A stretch of 64,000 bases of DNA from Micromonospora costi (GCF_003626655.1 NZ_RBAN01000002.1:62001-126000); one strand, 5' to 3'; shown: positions 17,364 to 27,026, counted from the first letter of the stretch. Numbers and translations are program-made. Notes: generated by a model from the letters alone, not told the origin.

Positions 17364-18386
17364 CTACCGTGGTGGGGGCTCGTCGAGGGACAGCTGATAC
17401 CAGCGGTCGGCGGTGATCACATGCAGAACCGATCCCCGGCCGACCGCCGTCACCTCAGCGGGGAGCGGAGTCCCGCCGGGCAGCACGAGCCGGTACTCGC
17501 CAACGACCTGCATCGCCTCGCCCGCCAGCTCACCCACGACGAACCGGTCACGATCCGGTCCGTACCCGCCGAGGAGGCCGACGCGGGTGCCGTGGACCGC
17601 CAGGGCTTTCGCCCCGCCGACCTGGTTGTGCCAGCCGCTGACCGCGCCATCGTGTACCTGCACGATCGGGAAGTCGGTGTAATAGCAGGTCCAGACCGCG
17701 TCGTCGGTGACGTTGAGGGCGTAGCAGTCGCTGATCGCACCCCACTCATTGTCCACGTGGGACGGGAACATCCACGCCGGCTCGAGGTCCGGTGAGAAGC
17801 GCACCAACCCGCGGTGTCCCATGGGCGGTGCGGCGTCGGCGTCTCCCCAGCCGTAGTTGCCGTAGACGCCCTCGTCGAAGTAGCCCACCCACACCTGTCC
17901 AGAGGTGGTGGTGAAGACGTGCTCAATGCCGTCGCCCAGGGTCGCCGTCGCCTCGACGCGTCCCTGGCTGTCGTAGACCACGGCGTTGCGGTCCGGGCCG
18001 CCGGCCCGCCACCGGCACCGTGCCCCGACCAGCAGCACGCGCCCCTGCGGGAGCGGCTGGACCGAAGGATGCGCCAGCGTCAACCCGGCCAGCGGGGTGA
18101 CATCGACCGTGTCCCCTGCCTGCCTGGTGACGTGGGCGGCGACGGGCCGGCCGGTCGTCGGGTCAGGAAAGGTGGCCCAGCCCGGTTGCGTGGTGACCGA
18201 CCGCAGCGCCGCCTCGTTCTCCGCTGTCGACCACAGGGCCACCAGTTCCCCGGCGGGCCCGATCGACCCCGACCCGAGCGCGTCAGAACCCTCAGGCCGG
18301 ATGACCGGCAACCCCTCGCCGAGTGCCCACGTGGGCAGCCGAGCGGCCCGCCCTCGGTTGCGCCGGCGGCTCTTCCATCCCGTCAC
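17364..18386 (-). CDS. Predicted beta-propeller protein of unknown role
   Basis: 340 residues without a signal peptide. Repeated beta-strand blocks end in VWVGYFDEGVYGNYGWG, AVWTCYYTDFPIVQVHD and VGEYRLVLPGG, which is the look of a WD-like or YncE-like propeller. There is no catalytic motif. It is the only minus-strand gene in this block, converging on the DUF4314 gene and separated from the plus-strand gene at 18509 by about 120 bases. It could be cargo of the element. Confidence 0.6.
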   Translation of the reverse strand: MTGWKSRRRNRGRAARLPTWALGEGLPVIRPEGSDALGSGSIGPAGELVALWSTAENEAALRSVTTQPGWATFPDPTTGRPVAAHVTRQAGDTVDVTPLAGLTLAHPSVQPLPQGRVLLVGARCRWRAGGPDRNAVVYDSQGRVEATATLGDGIEHVFTTTSGQVWVGYFDEGVYGNYGWGDADAAPPMGHRGLVRFSPDLEPAWMFPSHVDNEWGAISDCYALNVTDDAVWTCYYTDFPIVQVHDGAVSGWHNQVGGAKALAVHGTRVGLLGGYGPDRDRFVVGELAGEAMQVVGEYRLVLPGGTPLPAEVTAVGRGSVLHVITADRWYQLSLDEPPPR

Positions 18387-18508
18387 GCCGCTACCTCATC
18401 ACCCCATCGCATCCGCAGGCCAACCGATTCGATCCCGCATCCGTGGCAGGGCGCCGCGAGCAGCGGGACCGGCATCGAACGACACGATTCATGATCAGGA
18501 GTATCAGC

Positions 18509-18808
18509 ATGGCCCACGACGACGTCGACGAGTTCGGCGAGTACACCCACGAGGAGATCCTGCAGGCCCTGGTCCTGCGTCTGCTGACCAGCGCGGACCT
18601 GGACGAGCTGTGCGACGACGTTGACCTGCCGCAGCTCACCTCCGACGGGCAACCGGTGACCATCACCGCGGCCCACACCTACCGAGACGCAGGAGTGCTG
18701 ACCCTGGACCGCGGGGTGTGGCTGGAGCTGTCCGACGGCAGCGCCTTCGGGCTGACAGTGCACATCTCCCGCCGGCCCCGCGGCGAGGTCACCCTCCGCC
18801 GCCAATAG
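18509..18808 (+). CDS. Small acidic hypothetical protein
   Basis: 99 residues from ATG 18509, with AGGAG seven bases upstream. The acidic N-terminus (MAHDDVDEFGEYTHEEIL) is followed by a compact alpha/beta region. No family was recognised. A strong hairpin terminator follows ten bases after the stop. Confidence 0.6.
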   Translation: MAHDDVDEFGEYTHEEILQALVLRLLTSADLDELCDDVDLPQLTSDGQPVTITAAHTYRDAGVLTLDRGVWLELSDGSAFGLTVHISRRPRGEVTLRRQ

Positions 18809-18817
18809 CCCCCGAGC

Positions 18818-18846
18818 GCCCCGGATTGACTTGATCAATCCGGGGC
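18818..18846. terminator. Hairpin terminator
   Basis: Perfect 12-bp stem, GCCCCGGATTGA pairing with TCAATCCGGGGC, with a five-base loop. It lies just after the 99-residue gene. Confidence 0.7.
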
Positions 18847-19068
18847 ACGGTGGCTTCCTTGTCGTCGCCCACGGGTGGCGGCGACACCACGAAGTCGGCA
18901 GCCCTACCTGGCTGCCTCGCGGTGAGCACCTCACCGGCGTTGCTGGCCGTCCCTGCGACCCAGGGCACGGCCCGCTAACCGCCCGTCTTCGCGCGGACAC
19001 CACAACCACGTCTGCCCGCGCCCCGCAGACGGGTGCGCGGGCCCACCCCTAGGACAGGAGGCCCACGA

Positions 19069-20190
19069 ATGGACCCTGCAACCCCACCCGCCGACCCCGC
19101 CCCGCAGGGGTCCGCCGAGGGGCGGCGGCCCGGCCACCTCTACCGGCAGGTCGCCGCTCACCTCGCCGCCCACCCCGACCAGGTCCTCAAGGTCGGCGAG
19201 ATCACCACCGCCATCGCGGCCCGCTCCGGCGGAGCCGTGTTCGAAGCGTTGAAGAAGATGGCCGCCGCCGGCTACGCCACCCACCGCACCGGCCCACACC
19301 GGTTCCAGATCACGCAGGCCGGGATCGACGCGGCCGGGTCGATGCCCCCACCCGCCACCCGCCCACCGCGCAGCGGCGGTAGCGGGACACGTCGGCGCCA
19401 GCCGGTCCCCCGCCCCAACGGCGACCTGTACTTCCCCCGCAAACTCGCCGGCGCCACCGACGTGGACGTGCTGCGCCGGCTGCGGGACAAGCGGATCCCG
19501 GTGCTGCTCTACGGGCCGCCCGGCACCGGCAAAACCGCCCTCGTGGAAGCCGCGTTCCCCGACCTGCTCACCGTTGCCGGCACCGGCGACACCGTGGTGG
19601 AGGACTTCCTCGGCAGCTTCATCCCCCTGCCTGATGGCGGGTTCGAGTTCGTCTACGGGCCCCTCGTGGTCGCGATGCGCAAGGGGCGGGCGTTGCTGGT
19701 CGACGACGCCACCCTCATCCCCCCGAAGGTCCTCGCCGTGCTGTACCCGGCCATGGACGGGCGGCGGGTTATCACCATCCCCGGCTACCGCAACGAACGC
19801 GTCGAAGCCGTCGACGGGTTCTACGTCATCGCCGGCCACAACCCCGGCGTACACGGCGCCATCCTCACCGAAGCCCTCGCGTCCCGGTTCGACGTGCACA
19901 TCGAGGTCACCACCGACTGGGACCTCGCCCGCCACCTCGGCGTCCCCGCCCCCGCCGTGCAAGCGGCCATCACCTTGAACGCCGACCTCGCCGCCGGACG
20001 CGTCGGCTGGGCGCCGCAGCTGCGGGAGCTGCTCGGCTTCACCCGCGTCCGCAAGACCCTCGGCCTGCCCGCCGCGGTGGCCAACCTCGCCGGCCGCGCC
20101 CCGGAAGACGACCGCGAGCAGGTGCTCGCCGCCCTGCGGCAGCAGTTCGGCACCGACATCACCGCGCTGACCCTCGGCAAGCAGCGCTAA
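19069..20190 (+). CDS. MoxR-like AAA+ ATPase
   Basis: 373 residues. A winged-helix-like N-terminal region (about 20-90) is followed by an AAA+ module with Walker A GPPGTGKTA (149-157), Walker B ALLVDDA (208-214), sensor-1 VIAGHNPG and an arginine-finger-like ASRFD. ATG 19069 has AGGAG upstream. The next gene, 18 bases downstream, encodes a VWA protein; MoxR ATPases typically pair with VWA proteins as a chaperone or metal-insertion machine. The N-terminal winged helix is unusual for MoxR and may let it bind DNA or other proteins. Confidence 0.85.
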   Translation: MDPATPPADPAPQGSAEGRRPGHLYRQVAAHLAAHPDQVLKVGEITTAIAARSGGAVFEALKKMAAAGYATHRTGPHRFQITQAGIDAAGSMPPPATRPPRSGGSGTRRRQPVPRPNGDLYFPRKLAGATDVDVLRRLRDKRIPVLLYGPPGTGKTALVEAAFPDLLTVAGTGDTVVEDFLGSFIPLPDGGFEFVYGPLVVAMRKGRALLVDDATLIPPKVLAVLYPAMDGRRVITIPGYRNERVEAVDGFYVIAGHNPGVHGAILTEALASRFDVHIEVTTDWDLARHLGVPAPAVQAAITLNADLAAGRVGWAPQLRELLGFTRVRKTLGLPAAVANLAGRAPEDDREQVLAALRQQFGTDITALTLGKQR

Positions 20191-20208
20191 CCCGGAAAGG
20201 AGAACCCT

Positions 20209-21801
20209 GTGCCCCACCCCCACAACCATCTACAGCACGGGCCGGCGGCCGCCGGTGACCCCGGCTGGCAGGCGTGGAGCGACGCCTGGACCCGACACGT
20301 GCCCGTGCTGACCGGACGCACGGACCTGACCGTCACCGTCTCCCCCGGCGCCGGCGGCGGCGCCCCCGCCTGCTTCTACCCCGACACCGGCCGCATCGAG
20401 GTCGACGCCACCCACATCGGCGCCCCCGACGTGGCGAACCCCCGCCGCGCCGGACACAAGCGCCTCGTCCCGGCGGCTTACGGGCTGCTCGTGCACGAAG
20501 CCGCGCACGCCGCCCACAGCCGCTGGCGAACCCCACCCGGCACCCCGCGCGTCGTCGCCGCCGTCGCCGAACTCCTCGAAGAGTCCCGCATCGAGCACCG
20601 GCAGCGCGCACGCCGTCGCGGCGACCGCCGGTGGCTGCGCCACACCGTCACCACCCTGGTCGCCGGCGACGACGTTCCCGTCGACGACCCGTGGCACGCG
20701 GCGTATCTCGCCGCGCTGCTAGTGGCGCGGGTCGACGCCCGGATCCTCACCACCAAAGACATCAAAGGTGTCCGTGCCGCCGTCACCACCGTCCTGGGCC
20801 GCAAGCGGCTGCTGCAGCTGCGGGAGGTGTGGCGGCAGGCCCACAGCCTTGATGACGCCGACGCGGCGGGCATGATCGACCTGGCGTGGCGGTGGTGCGT
20901 GATTCTCGGCATCGACCCGCACCGCCAGCCGCACACGCCGGTGCCGGACCCGGGTGTGTTTGCCGGGCTGCTCGCCCAGGCCCTCGCCGATTACCTCGCC
21001 CACACCGCCGGGCTCACCCCGGCCCAGTACCGGGACCAGCAGAACACGCTCCGGCATTCGGCGCCGACGACGTGGACCCGCCGCGACCCCACCGACGCCG
21101 AACGGGCCGCGGCCCGCCACCTGGCGGCCCGGCTGCGCCGCGCCCGCACCCACCACACCGAACCCGACACCCGGCCCAGCCCGATCCCACCCGGCCGGCT
21201 GCGCACCCGCCACGCCATCACCGCTCAGGCACAGGCGGCTGCCGGCAGCACCCCCACCGCCACACCCTGGCAGCGGCGGGTACAGCTGCCCCCACCGAAA
21301 CCCACGCTGCACCTCGGCGTCATCGTCGACGCCTCCTACTCGATGCACCCCTACGCGGCACCGATGTCCTCGGCCGGGTGGATCCTCGCCCACGCCGCCC
21401 ACGCCAACACGGCGGTCACCACCACCATCGCCTTCGGCAGCCGAGCGACGCTACTCGTGGCGCCGCGGCAACGCCCCCACCAGGTGCTGGAACTGACAGC
21501 CGCCGGCGGCAGCAGCGCCTTCACCGACGCGGTAAAACTCGCGGACCAGATGCTGCAGCTACGCCAGCCCGGCCGGCTGCGGATGCTCGCCGTCGTCTCC
21601 GACGGCGACCTACCCGACATCGAACCCGCCCAACGCCTCATCACCACCCTGCACCGCACCGGCTGCGCGGTGCTGTGGCTGCGCCCCGCCGACCTGACCG
21701 GGCACACCTTCACCGACACCACCACCCTCGCCGTGGCGGACCCGGTGCAGGCCGTCGCGCAGATCGCCGACGCCGCCGTCACCGCCCTCGAACAGGCCTG
21801 A
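20209..21801 (+). CDS. VWA-domain protein with N-terminal HEAAH motif
   Basis: 530 residues from GTG 20209, after AAGGAG. The N-terminal part has VHEAAHAAH (His96, Glu97, His100), a zinc-metallopeptidase HExxH signature, with a possible third ligand in ELLEESRIEHRQ about 25 residues later. The C-terminal VWA domain (about 365-525) has an intact MIDAS start DASYS. VWA proteins bind partners through a metal ion and work with MoxR ATPases, here the gene directly upstream. The HExxH part may be an active protease or only a structural relic as in other VWA-like families. Confidence 0.8.
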   Translation: MPHPHNHLQHGPAAAGDPGWQAWSDAWTRHVPVLTGRTDLTVTVSPGAGGGAPACFYPDTGRIEVDATHIGAPDVANPRRAGHKRLVPAAYGLLVHEAAHAAHSRWRTPPGTPRVVAAVAELLEESRIEHRQRARRRGDRRWLRHTVTTLVAGDDVPVDDPWHAAYLAALLVARVDARILTTKDIKGVRAAVTTVLGRKRLLQLREVWRQAHSLDDADAAGMIDLAWRWCVILGIDPHRQPHTPVPDPGVFAGLLAQALADYLAHTAGLTPAQYRDQQNTLRHSAPTTWTRRDPTDAERAAARHLAARLRRARTHHTEPDTRPSPIPPGRLRTRHAITAQAQAAAGSTPTATPWQRRVQLPPPKPTLHLGVIVDASYSMHPYAAPMSSAGWILAHAAHANTAVTTTIAFGSRATLLVAPRQRPHQVLELTAAGGSSAFTDAVKLADQMLQLRQPGRLRMLAVVSDGDLPDIEPAQRLITTLHRTGCAVLWLRPADLTGHTFTDTTTLAVADPVQAVAQIADAAVTALEQA

Positions 21802-21991
21802 CCAGCCGCCTCCAACCAGCCCGACCTGGTCGCCCCGCGCCGGGACCCGTTGTCCCGCGCAGCGGACTGCACCGATCGGACCCTTGCCGCACCGCTATCG
21901 GCCGCTTGCCCGGCCACCCGCGCATTCCCGCGCATCCCCGGGCACGGCCGAACGGCCGTGCCCGGGTCCGACCCTGAACCTGGAGAACACC

Positions 21992-23014
21992 GTGGACCAC
22001 TCACACGACCGGGTGCCGATCACCTCACCCGCCGACCTGCTCGCCGCCGTGCCGTACCTGCTCGGCTTCCACCCCACCGACAGCCTCGTCCTCATCGGCC
22101 TCACCGGTCCCCGCGTCGCCGTCGCCACCCGCACCGACCTCCCCCACCCCGACGACGTCGCCGCCTGGGTCGACGAGCTGACACCGTCACAAATCCGCAC
22201 GCTGCACCAGGCGACCGCCGACACGGCCATCGTCATCGGCTACGGCCCGGCCGCCGCCATCACCCCGGTCATGGACGCCCTCAACCCGCGGCTGACCGCC
22301 ACCGGAATCGACCTGTTCGACGCACTACGGGTCACCGACGGCCGCTACTTCTCCTACCTGTGCCAGAACCCGGCCTGCTGCCCCGCCGACGGGACACCCT
22401 TCGACCCTCACCGCAGCGACATCACCATGCACGCCATCGTCGCCGGCTGCCATGCCCTACCCGACCGCGACGCGCTCGTCGCCAGCATCGCCCCCGCCAC
22501 CGGACCAGCCCGCACCGCGATCACCCGCGCCACCACCCGCGCCAAAGCCCACCGCAGCGCCCTCGTCCGCGACGCCGGCCGCAACGCGCTGATCAACGCC
22601 GGCGCGGACATGCTGCGCACAGCCCTCACCCGCTACGCCAACGCGCGGACCCTCACCGACGACGAACTCGCCTGGCTCACCGTCCTGCTCCCCGTCACCG
22701 CGATCCGCGACGCCGCCTGGCAGGCCACCGACTCGCAACCATGGCATCTCGCGATGTGGGCCGACATCACCCGCCGCGCCGATCCGGCCCTCGCCGCGCC
22801 ACCGGCCGCCCTGCTCGCCTTCGCCGCCTGGCGCCGCGGCGACGGCGCCCTCGCCTCCATCGCCCTCGACCGCGCGCTGGCGGCCAACCCCACCTACAGC
22901 CTCGCCCACCTCATCGACCAGCTGATACGCGCCGGGCTCCCCTCGTCGGTGCTCGATGGCTGGCCTGACCTCGACCAGCTCCACCTCCGACTGCTCGGAG
23001 ACGCTGATGCCTGA
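21992..23014 (+). CDS. DUF4192-domain protein
   Basis: 340 residues from GTG 21992. The N-terminus SPADLLAAVPYLLGFHPTDSLVLIGL is the hallmark of DUF4192, an actinobacterial family of unknown function often found near replication or conjugation genes. The C-terminal half is helical and Ala-rich. Its end overlaps the next gene by eight bases, so the two are probably coupled. Confidence 0.85.
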   Translation: MDHSHDRVPITSPADLLAAVPYLLGFHPTDSLVLIGLTGPRVAVATRTDLPHPDDVAAWVDELTPSQIRTLHQATADTAIVIGYGPAAAITPVMDALNPRLTATGIDLFDALRVTDGRYFSYLCQNPACCPADGTPFDPHRSDITMHAIVAGCHALPDRDALVASIAPATGPARTAITRATTRAKAHRSALVRDAGRNALINAGADMLRTALTRYANARTLTDDELAWLTVLLPVTAIRDAAWQATDSQPWHLAMWADITRRADPALAAPPAALLAFAAWRRGDGALASIALDRALAANPTYSLAHLIDQLIRAGLPSSVLDGWPDLDQLHLRLLGDADA

Positions 23015-23426
23015 CGTAATCCTCGACGTCTTGCGTCAGGTGCTGGACAGGCACGGCTACACCCTGCAAGCCGAACAGCTCCCCGAAGCCTGCGCCCACC
23101 ACCCCGAGCAGGTGTGCGCGCTGCTGTCCGCGGCCGGCACAATCGCCGCCACTGGCATGCAGATCAGCGTCCTGACCGAGCCAGCGCACCTGCTCTGCGA
23201 CGCCCACAACGACGGCGACAGCAGCAGCGTGCTGTTCCTGCGCGAGCGCCTCGACCAGGTCGCCGACGCCCTCACCGCCGCGCTCACTCCGCACGACAAG
23301 GCGATCGCGGCCCTCCATCGCACCTGCAAGGCCCTCGCCCGAACCGACATCCCCGTGGTTGTCGCCTCCCACGGCAGCACCACGGCTGAGGGGCACGCCA
23401 ACACCGCCACGGAACCGACTCCCTGA
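23007..23426 (+). CDS. Hypothetical protein coupled to DUF4192
   Basis: 139 residues from ATG 23007, with CGGAG about 7 bases upstream and lying inside the end of the DUF4192 gene. It has a compact helical N-terminus (VLRQVLDRHGYTLQAEQLPE) and an Ala/Thr-rich tail. No domain was recognised. Confidence 0.55.
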   Translation: MPDVILDVLRQVLDRHGYTLQAEQLPEACAHHPEQVCALLSAAGTIAATGMQISVLTEPAHLLCDAHNDGDSSSVLFLRERLDQVADALTAALTPHDKAIAALHRTCKALARTDIPVVVASHGSTTAEGHANTATEPTP

Positions 23427-23506
23427 CCCCGAACCTGGACGCCCGCCGTCCGATGCCCGGGCGGCGGGCGGTCACCTCTTGCCACCGACACAGCGAGGAG
23501 ATCGCG

Positions 23507-23671
23507 ATGACCGAGCCGACGACGACCACGCCGGCGCCCCCAGTCGGCGGCGACCCGGGCACGGTATGGGGCCGTTTTCGGCGCATGTCATTCATCAACT
23601 ACGCGCGATACATGGCCGCGGCCGGGGAGCCGAAGCCGCATAAGCGAGTCCTCCATGCTTCGAGGGGATGA
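23507..23671 (+). CDS. Small basic hypothetical protein (54 aa)
   Basis: ATG 23507 has GAGGAG upstream. The sequence has a Thr/Pro-rich start, then WGRFRRMSFINYARYMAAAG and a basic end. It is the last gene of the plus-strand element block. A hairpin (CGCCCGCCG / CGGCGGGCG, 23440-23470) lies just before it. No family was recognised. Confidence 0.5.
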   Translation: MTEPTTTTPAPPVGGDPGTVWGRFRRMSFINYARYMAAAGEPKPHKRVLHASRG

Positions 23672-23748
23672 CAGGCACTCGTCGTCCTCTCAAAGTTGGA
23701 CAACGGCAGGCGCCACACCATCGTGCGCGCCTGTCGCATGGTGGCTGT

Positions 23749-24117
23749 TCAGTCCTTCGGTGCGACCCGGATACGGTTCCCGTCAGGATCGGCTGCGAGG
23801 AAGGTCAGCCCGAACCCCGCATCGCGAGGCTGGTGCAGGATCGTGACGCCCTTGGACTGCCACTGCTTGAAGATCGCGTTGATCTCGTCGGGTCCACCGC
23901 CGCTGATGGCCAGGCACACCTCACTGGTACGCGGGACGTTCGGCGACAGGCCCTCGAACTGACCGGACCACAGAGCGAGGTCAGCGCCTGGTCCGAGGTC
24001 GAAGGTGATGTATCCCGGAGTCTCGAGCGAGGGGCTCATGCCGAGGAGGTCGCCGTAGAAACGGGCTGCGGCGGGAGCGTCGTTCACATAGACGATGGAC
24101 ACGACGGACGTGGTCAT
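23749..24117 (-). CDS. VOC (glyoxalase/bleomycin-resistance) family protein
   Basis: 122 residues from ATG 24117, with AAGGAA upstream. It has the two-repeat VOC pattern: SIVYVNDAPAAARFYGDLLGM, GYITFDLG, VCLAI, and ADPDGNRIRV near the end. Members are metal-dependent lyases, dioxygenases or drug binders, and the specific substrate cannot be told. The gene is divergent from the WYL regulator at 24210, which probably controls it. Confidence 0.82.
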   Translation of the reverse strand: MTTSVVSIVYVNDAPAAARFYGDLLGMSPSLETPGYITFDLGPGADLALWSGQFEGLSPNVPRTSEVCLAISGGGPDEINAIFKQWQSKGVTILHQPRDAGFGLTFLAADPDGNRIRVAPKD

Positions 24118-24209
24118 GGTTGTTCCTTCTCGCAGGTCGTAGGTACGCATCCACCAGCCTGGCCGGAATATGCGCCGCATCGTGTCGCAATTCCTGAAAA
24201 ACTTGGTGG

Positions 24210-25175
24210 GTGACCCCGGACCGCTTCTTCGCCCTGATGCTGCTCCTGGAATCGAGGGATGGCGCGACCACACAGGAACTTGCCTCGGCGCTCGGGGTTT
24301 CCCTGCGAACCATCACCCGGGACCTGAACTGGCTCCGCGACGCCGGTCTGCCGGTGACCGCACACCGGGGCCGCCTCGGCGGCGTGACCATGCTGCCCGG
24401 GTCCGGGCTCGACCTCACGCGGCTCACGGCCGACGAGCGTGATCACCTCTCGCTCATTGGGCTGGATGAAAAGCAACGCGCGGAGCTCGACGCATCGGTC
24501 GAAAGCCGGCGCGCGCTCGCCAAGATCGCAGCGAAACAGTCACCTCGAGATCAGGAACTCCTGCCGCTCACCGACGTCGTGCACGTGGACAGCCGTCCCT
24601 GGCTCCAGACATCAGCGTCCGGCACGACCCCGGCTTCGCTGATCGGCTCGGTGCGGCGAGGTCGCCGGCTACGGATCGAGTACGACAGCTCACGCGAGTC
24701 ATGTCCACGCGACCTGGTCGTGGATCCCTACGGGCTGTTCGCCAAGGCCGGCGTCTGGTATCTCATCGCCGACTGTGCCCGGGTGCCACGGATGTACCGA
24801 CTCGAACGGATCACGACGTGGAAGGAAGTCGATCAGCCACGACGGATCCGCGAGAACCAGACCCTGGCCACCGTCGCTGCCGCGCTCATTGATCAGTGGG
24901 CACACAACCACGCGATAGAGGTCAGCGCCACCATCGACCAGTCCCAGATCGAGCGGGCGGAACGGATTTTCGGCCCACGACTCGTCCGGGACGACCGGGA
25001 AGAACCCACCACCGGCCACAAGGCGACAATTCGCTTCCTGCACCTAGAGGACGTGCGAGCATTGCTGCCGTTCGGGGACGCCATTACTGTGCACGGCCCC
25101 ACCGAAATCCGGGCTCACCTCCGCGCCCTCGCCACCAACCTTGCCCACCACTATGCGCCGTCGCCAACGTCCTGA
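24210..25175 (+). CDS. WYL-domain transcriptional regulator (YafY type)
   Basis: 321 residues from GTG 24210. An N-terminal HTH (about 1-60; ATTQELASALGVSLRTITRDL) is followed by a WYL domain (about 140-210; LRIEYDSS, VDPYGLFAKAGVWYLIADC) and a WCX-like C-terminal extension. It is divergent from the VOC gene across 92 bases. WYL proteins bind nucleotides or nucleic acid and act as regulators. No strong ribosome site precedes the GTG, so the start is less sure. Confidence 0.83.
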   Translation: MTPDRFFALMLLLESRDGATTQELASALGVSLRTITRDLNWLRDAGLPVTAHRGRLGGVTMLPGSGLDLTRLTADERDHLSLIGLDEKQRAELDASVESRRALAKIAAKQSPRDQELLPLTDVVHVDSRPWLQTSASGTTPASLIGSVRRGRRLRIEYDSSRESCPRDLVVDPYGLFAKAGVWYLIADCARVPRMYRLERITTWKEVDQPRRIRENQTLATVAAALIDQWAHNHAIEVSATIDQSQIERAERIFGPRLVRDDREEPTTGHKATIRFLHLEDVRALLPFGDAITVHGPTEIRAHLRALATNLAHHYAPSPTS

Positions 25176-25188
25176 CCACCGACACCTA

Positions 25189-25204
25189 GTACTGCAACGG
25201 CACT
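25189..25204 (+). repeat. Left terminal inverted repeat of the IS
   Basis: GTACTGCAACGGCACT, which matches the inward-read right end at 15 of 16 positions. Confidence 0.8.
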
Positions 25205-25222
25205 CGGATTGACCGTGCATGG

Positions 25223-26535
25223 ATGTTGTTCGTTGTGGCAGTAGCGGAGATCGAGGCGTGGTGGGCGGAGCTGGATCGGCTGCGTGATCGGATCGGCCGG
25301 CGGTTTGGCCGGTCCGAGCCGCGGCGGCGGGTGCGGGATTACCTCTGTGGTCTGGTCGCCGGGTTGGAGCGCAAGAACGGCTGGACGGTGGCTGAGCACG
25401 CGGGTGACGTGTCGCCGGACGGGATGCAGCGGTTGCTGCGCTGGGCCGATTGGGACGTCGAGGCGGTCCGCGACGACGTGCGCGACTACGTCATCGAGCA
25501 TCTCGGCCGCCGGGACGGGGTGCTGATCGTCGACGACACCGGGTTCCTGAAGAAGGGCACCCGCTCGGCCGGGATACAGCGGCAGTACTCCGGCACTGCC
25601 GGTCGGACGGAGAACTGCCAGGTCGGCGCGTTCCTGGCCTACCGCAGCGAAGCCGGACACGCCCTGATCGACCGCCAGCTGTATCCGCCGGTCTCGAGGA
25701 CCGATGACCGAGACCGGTGCCGCGCCGCGGGCATCCCGGACGAGGTCGCGTTCGCCACCAAACCGGAGCGGGCCAAGGCCATGCCCGCCCGGGCGCTCGA
25801 TGCCGGGGTGCCGTGTTCGTGGGGGACCGCCGACGAGGCCTACGGGCAGGTGAAGTCGTTGCGGGTGTGGCTGGAGGAGCGCGACATCGGCTACGTGATG
25901 GCCACCCGCCGCACCGATGACGTGGTTACCACGAGCATGGGCATGGTGCGGGTCGAGGACCTCGTTGCCGCCCTGCCGGCTTCGGCGTGGCGGCGGCTGT
26001 CGGCCGGTGCCGGTGCGCACGGCCCGCGGATCTACCAATGGGCCCGGGTGCCGATCCGGGTGTCGTGGCAGCCCGGCCGCGGCTACTGGGCGCTGACGCG
26101 TCGCCACCCTGATACCGGTGAACTGGCCTACTACGTCTGCTACGGGCCCCGCCGCTGCACCCTGGCGGACCTGGTCTGGGTGGCCGGCTGCCGGCGGGCG
26201 ATCGAGGAATGCTTCCAACAGGCCAAAACCGACGCCGGCCTGGACCACTACCAGGTCCGGGACTGGCGGGCCTGGTACGCCCACATCACCCTGTCCATGG
26301 CCGCCCACGCCTGGCTCACCGTCGCCAAAAGCCTTGTCGCACAAGGGGAACCGAGCCCGGCGACGACATGTTGGTCGGCTACACCGCACCGGAGATCCGC
26401 CGGCTGCTGATCGCGTTCCTCCTCCGACACGCCCATCGACCAGAGCGGATCTGGGCATGGTCACACTGGCGCCGCAGACGCCAGCACCAGGCCCGCCTCA
26501 GCCACTACCGACGACACGGCCACCCACTCACCTAA
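25223..26535 (+). pseudogene. IS701-family transposase with a late frame change
   Basis: The first frame runs to 26410 (395 codons) and shows the DDE transposase layout: VLIVDDTGFLKKG, WGTADEAYGQ, and AIEECFQQAKTDAGLDHYQVRDW. The true C-terminus, GDDMLVGYTAPEIRRLLIAF...HYRRHGHPLT, continues in another frame from about 26340-26365 to the stop at 26535. The change is equivalent to a -1 shift near CAAGGGGAA. No good slippery heptamer is seen, so a mutation is more likely than programmed frameshifting. TTG 25223 or GTG 25235 could be the start. Confidence 0.75.
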
Positions 26536-26550
26536 CTGCCGTTGCAGTAC
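26535..26550 (-). repeat. Right terminal inverted repeat of the IS
   Basis: Reads ACTGCCGTTGCAGTAC on the plus strand, the reverse complement of the left end apart from one base. The transposase stop codon overlaps its inner edge. Confidence 0.8.
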
Positions 26551-26719
26551 GAACACCCCTTCCCGAGTCGGAGTGGTGGGGCGACGAACTTGATCGGGGC
26601 GCAAAGTCGAGCGTCACTGGTACCGGCCGCCGCCCCGGCGAACCCGACAGCGGCATCCCCACCCGTTGGCCGGGGTGGCGGCCACCCAGCCCACACCGTC
26701 CCCCGCGCGGAGGCAGCGC

Positions 26720-27026
26720 ATGAAGCCCCACCGCCGCCCCGGCACCAGGTGCCGTCATCGACGTCCTGCCGTGGCTTCTCGGCACCGACGCCGTCGCGTG
26801 CCGGTGGGCACGGCTATGCCTCGCGGGCGCAACGCGGGTTGGCGCAGCGGCTGGGCGCGGCTGGGTCGGGTCGGTGGGCGCCGCAGCCCACCGCGCCCAC
26901 GCAGCCGCCGCCCAACCCACGCGGCGCGCCTACGGCCGAGCAGCAGTCCCGGCCGCCCAGCACTGCACACGCTGGTTCCGGCCCACCGAGCCAGCAGCAC
27001 GGCAGCGGAGGATGACGTCGCCATGA
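26720..27026 (+). pseudogene. Frameshifted element gene
   Basis: An ATG at 26720 with GCGGAGG upstream starts MKPHRRPGT. The coding-like part VIDVLPWLLGTDAVACRWARL lies in another frame from about 26750 and runs to a stop at 27024-27026. A one-base indel near 26745 would join them. Helical, Ala/Arg-rich proteins of this look occur beside conjugation genes in actinobacteria, but the family is not named. The end overlaps the next ATG by four bases, as in intact element operons. Confidence 0.45.

Larger units (their letters stand above)
25189..26550 (+). mobile_element. IS701-type insertion sequence
   Basis: 1362-bp element bounded by nearly perfect 16-bp inverted ends (GTACTGCAACGGCACT on the left; the right end read inward is GTACTGCAACGGCAGT). 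It contains one transposase gene with a frame change near its 3' end. No matching target duplication is visible outside the ends (left flank CCTA, right flank GAAC), so either the insertion is old or flanking DNA was rearranged. It lies between the WYL regulator and degraded element genes. Confidence 0.85.

Noticed and set aside
18931..20229. A 432-codon minus-strand frame opposite the MoxR gene
   Set aside because: Gly/Val-rich antisense shadow; the plus strand has full AAA+ motifs.
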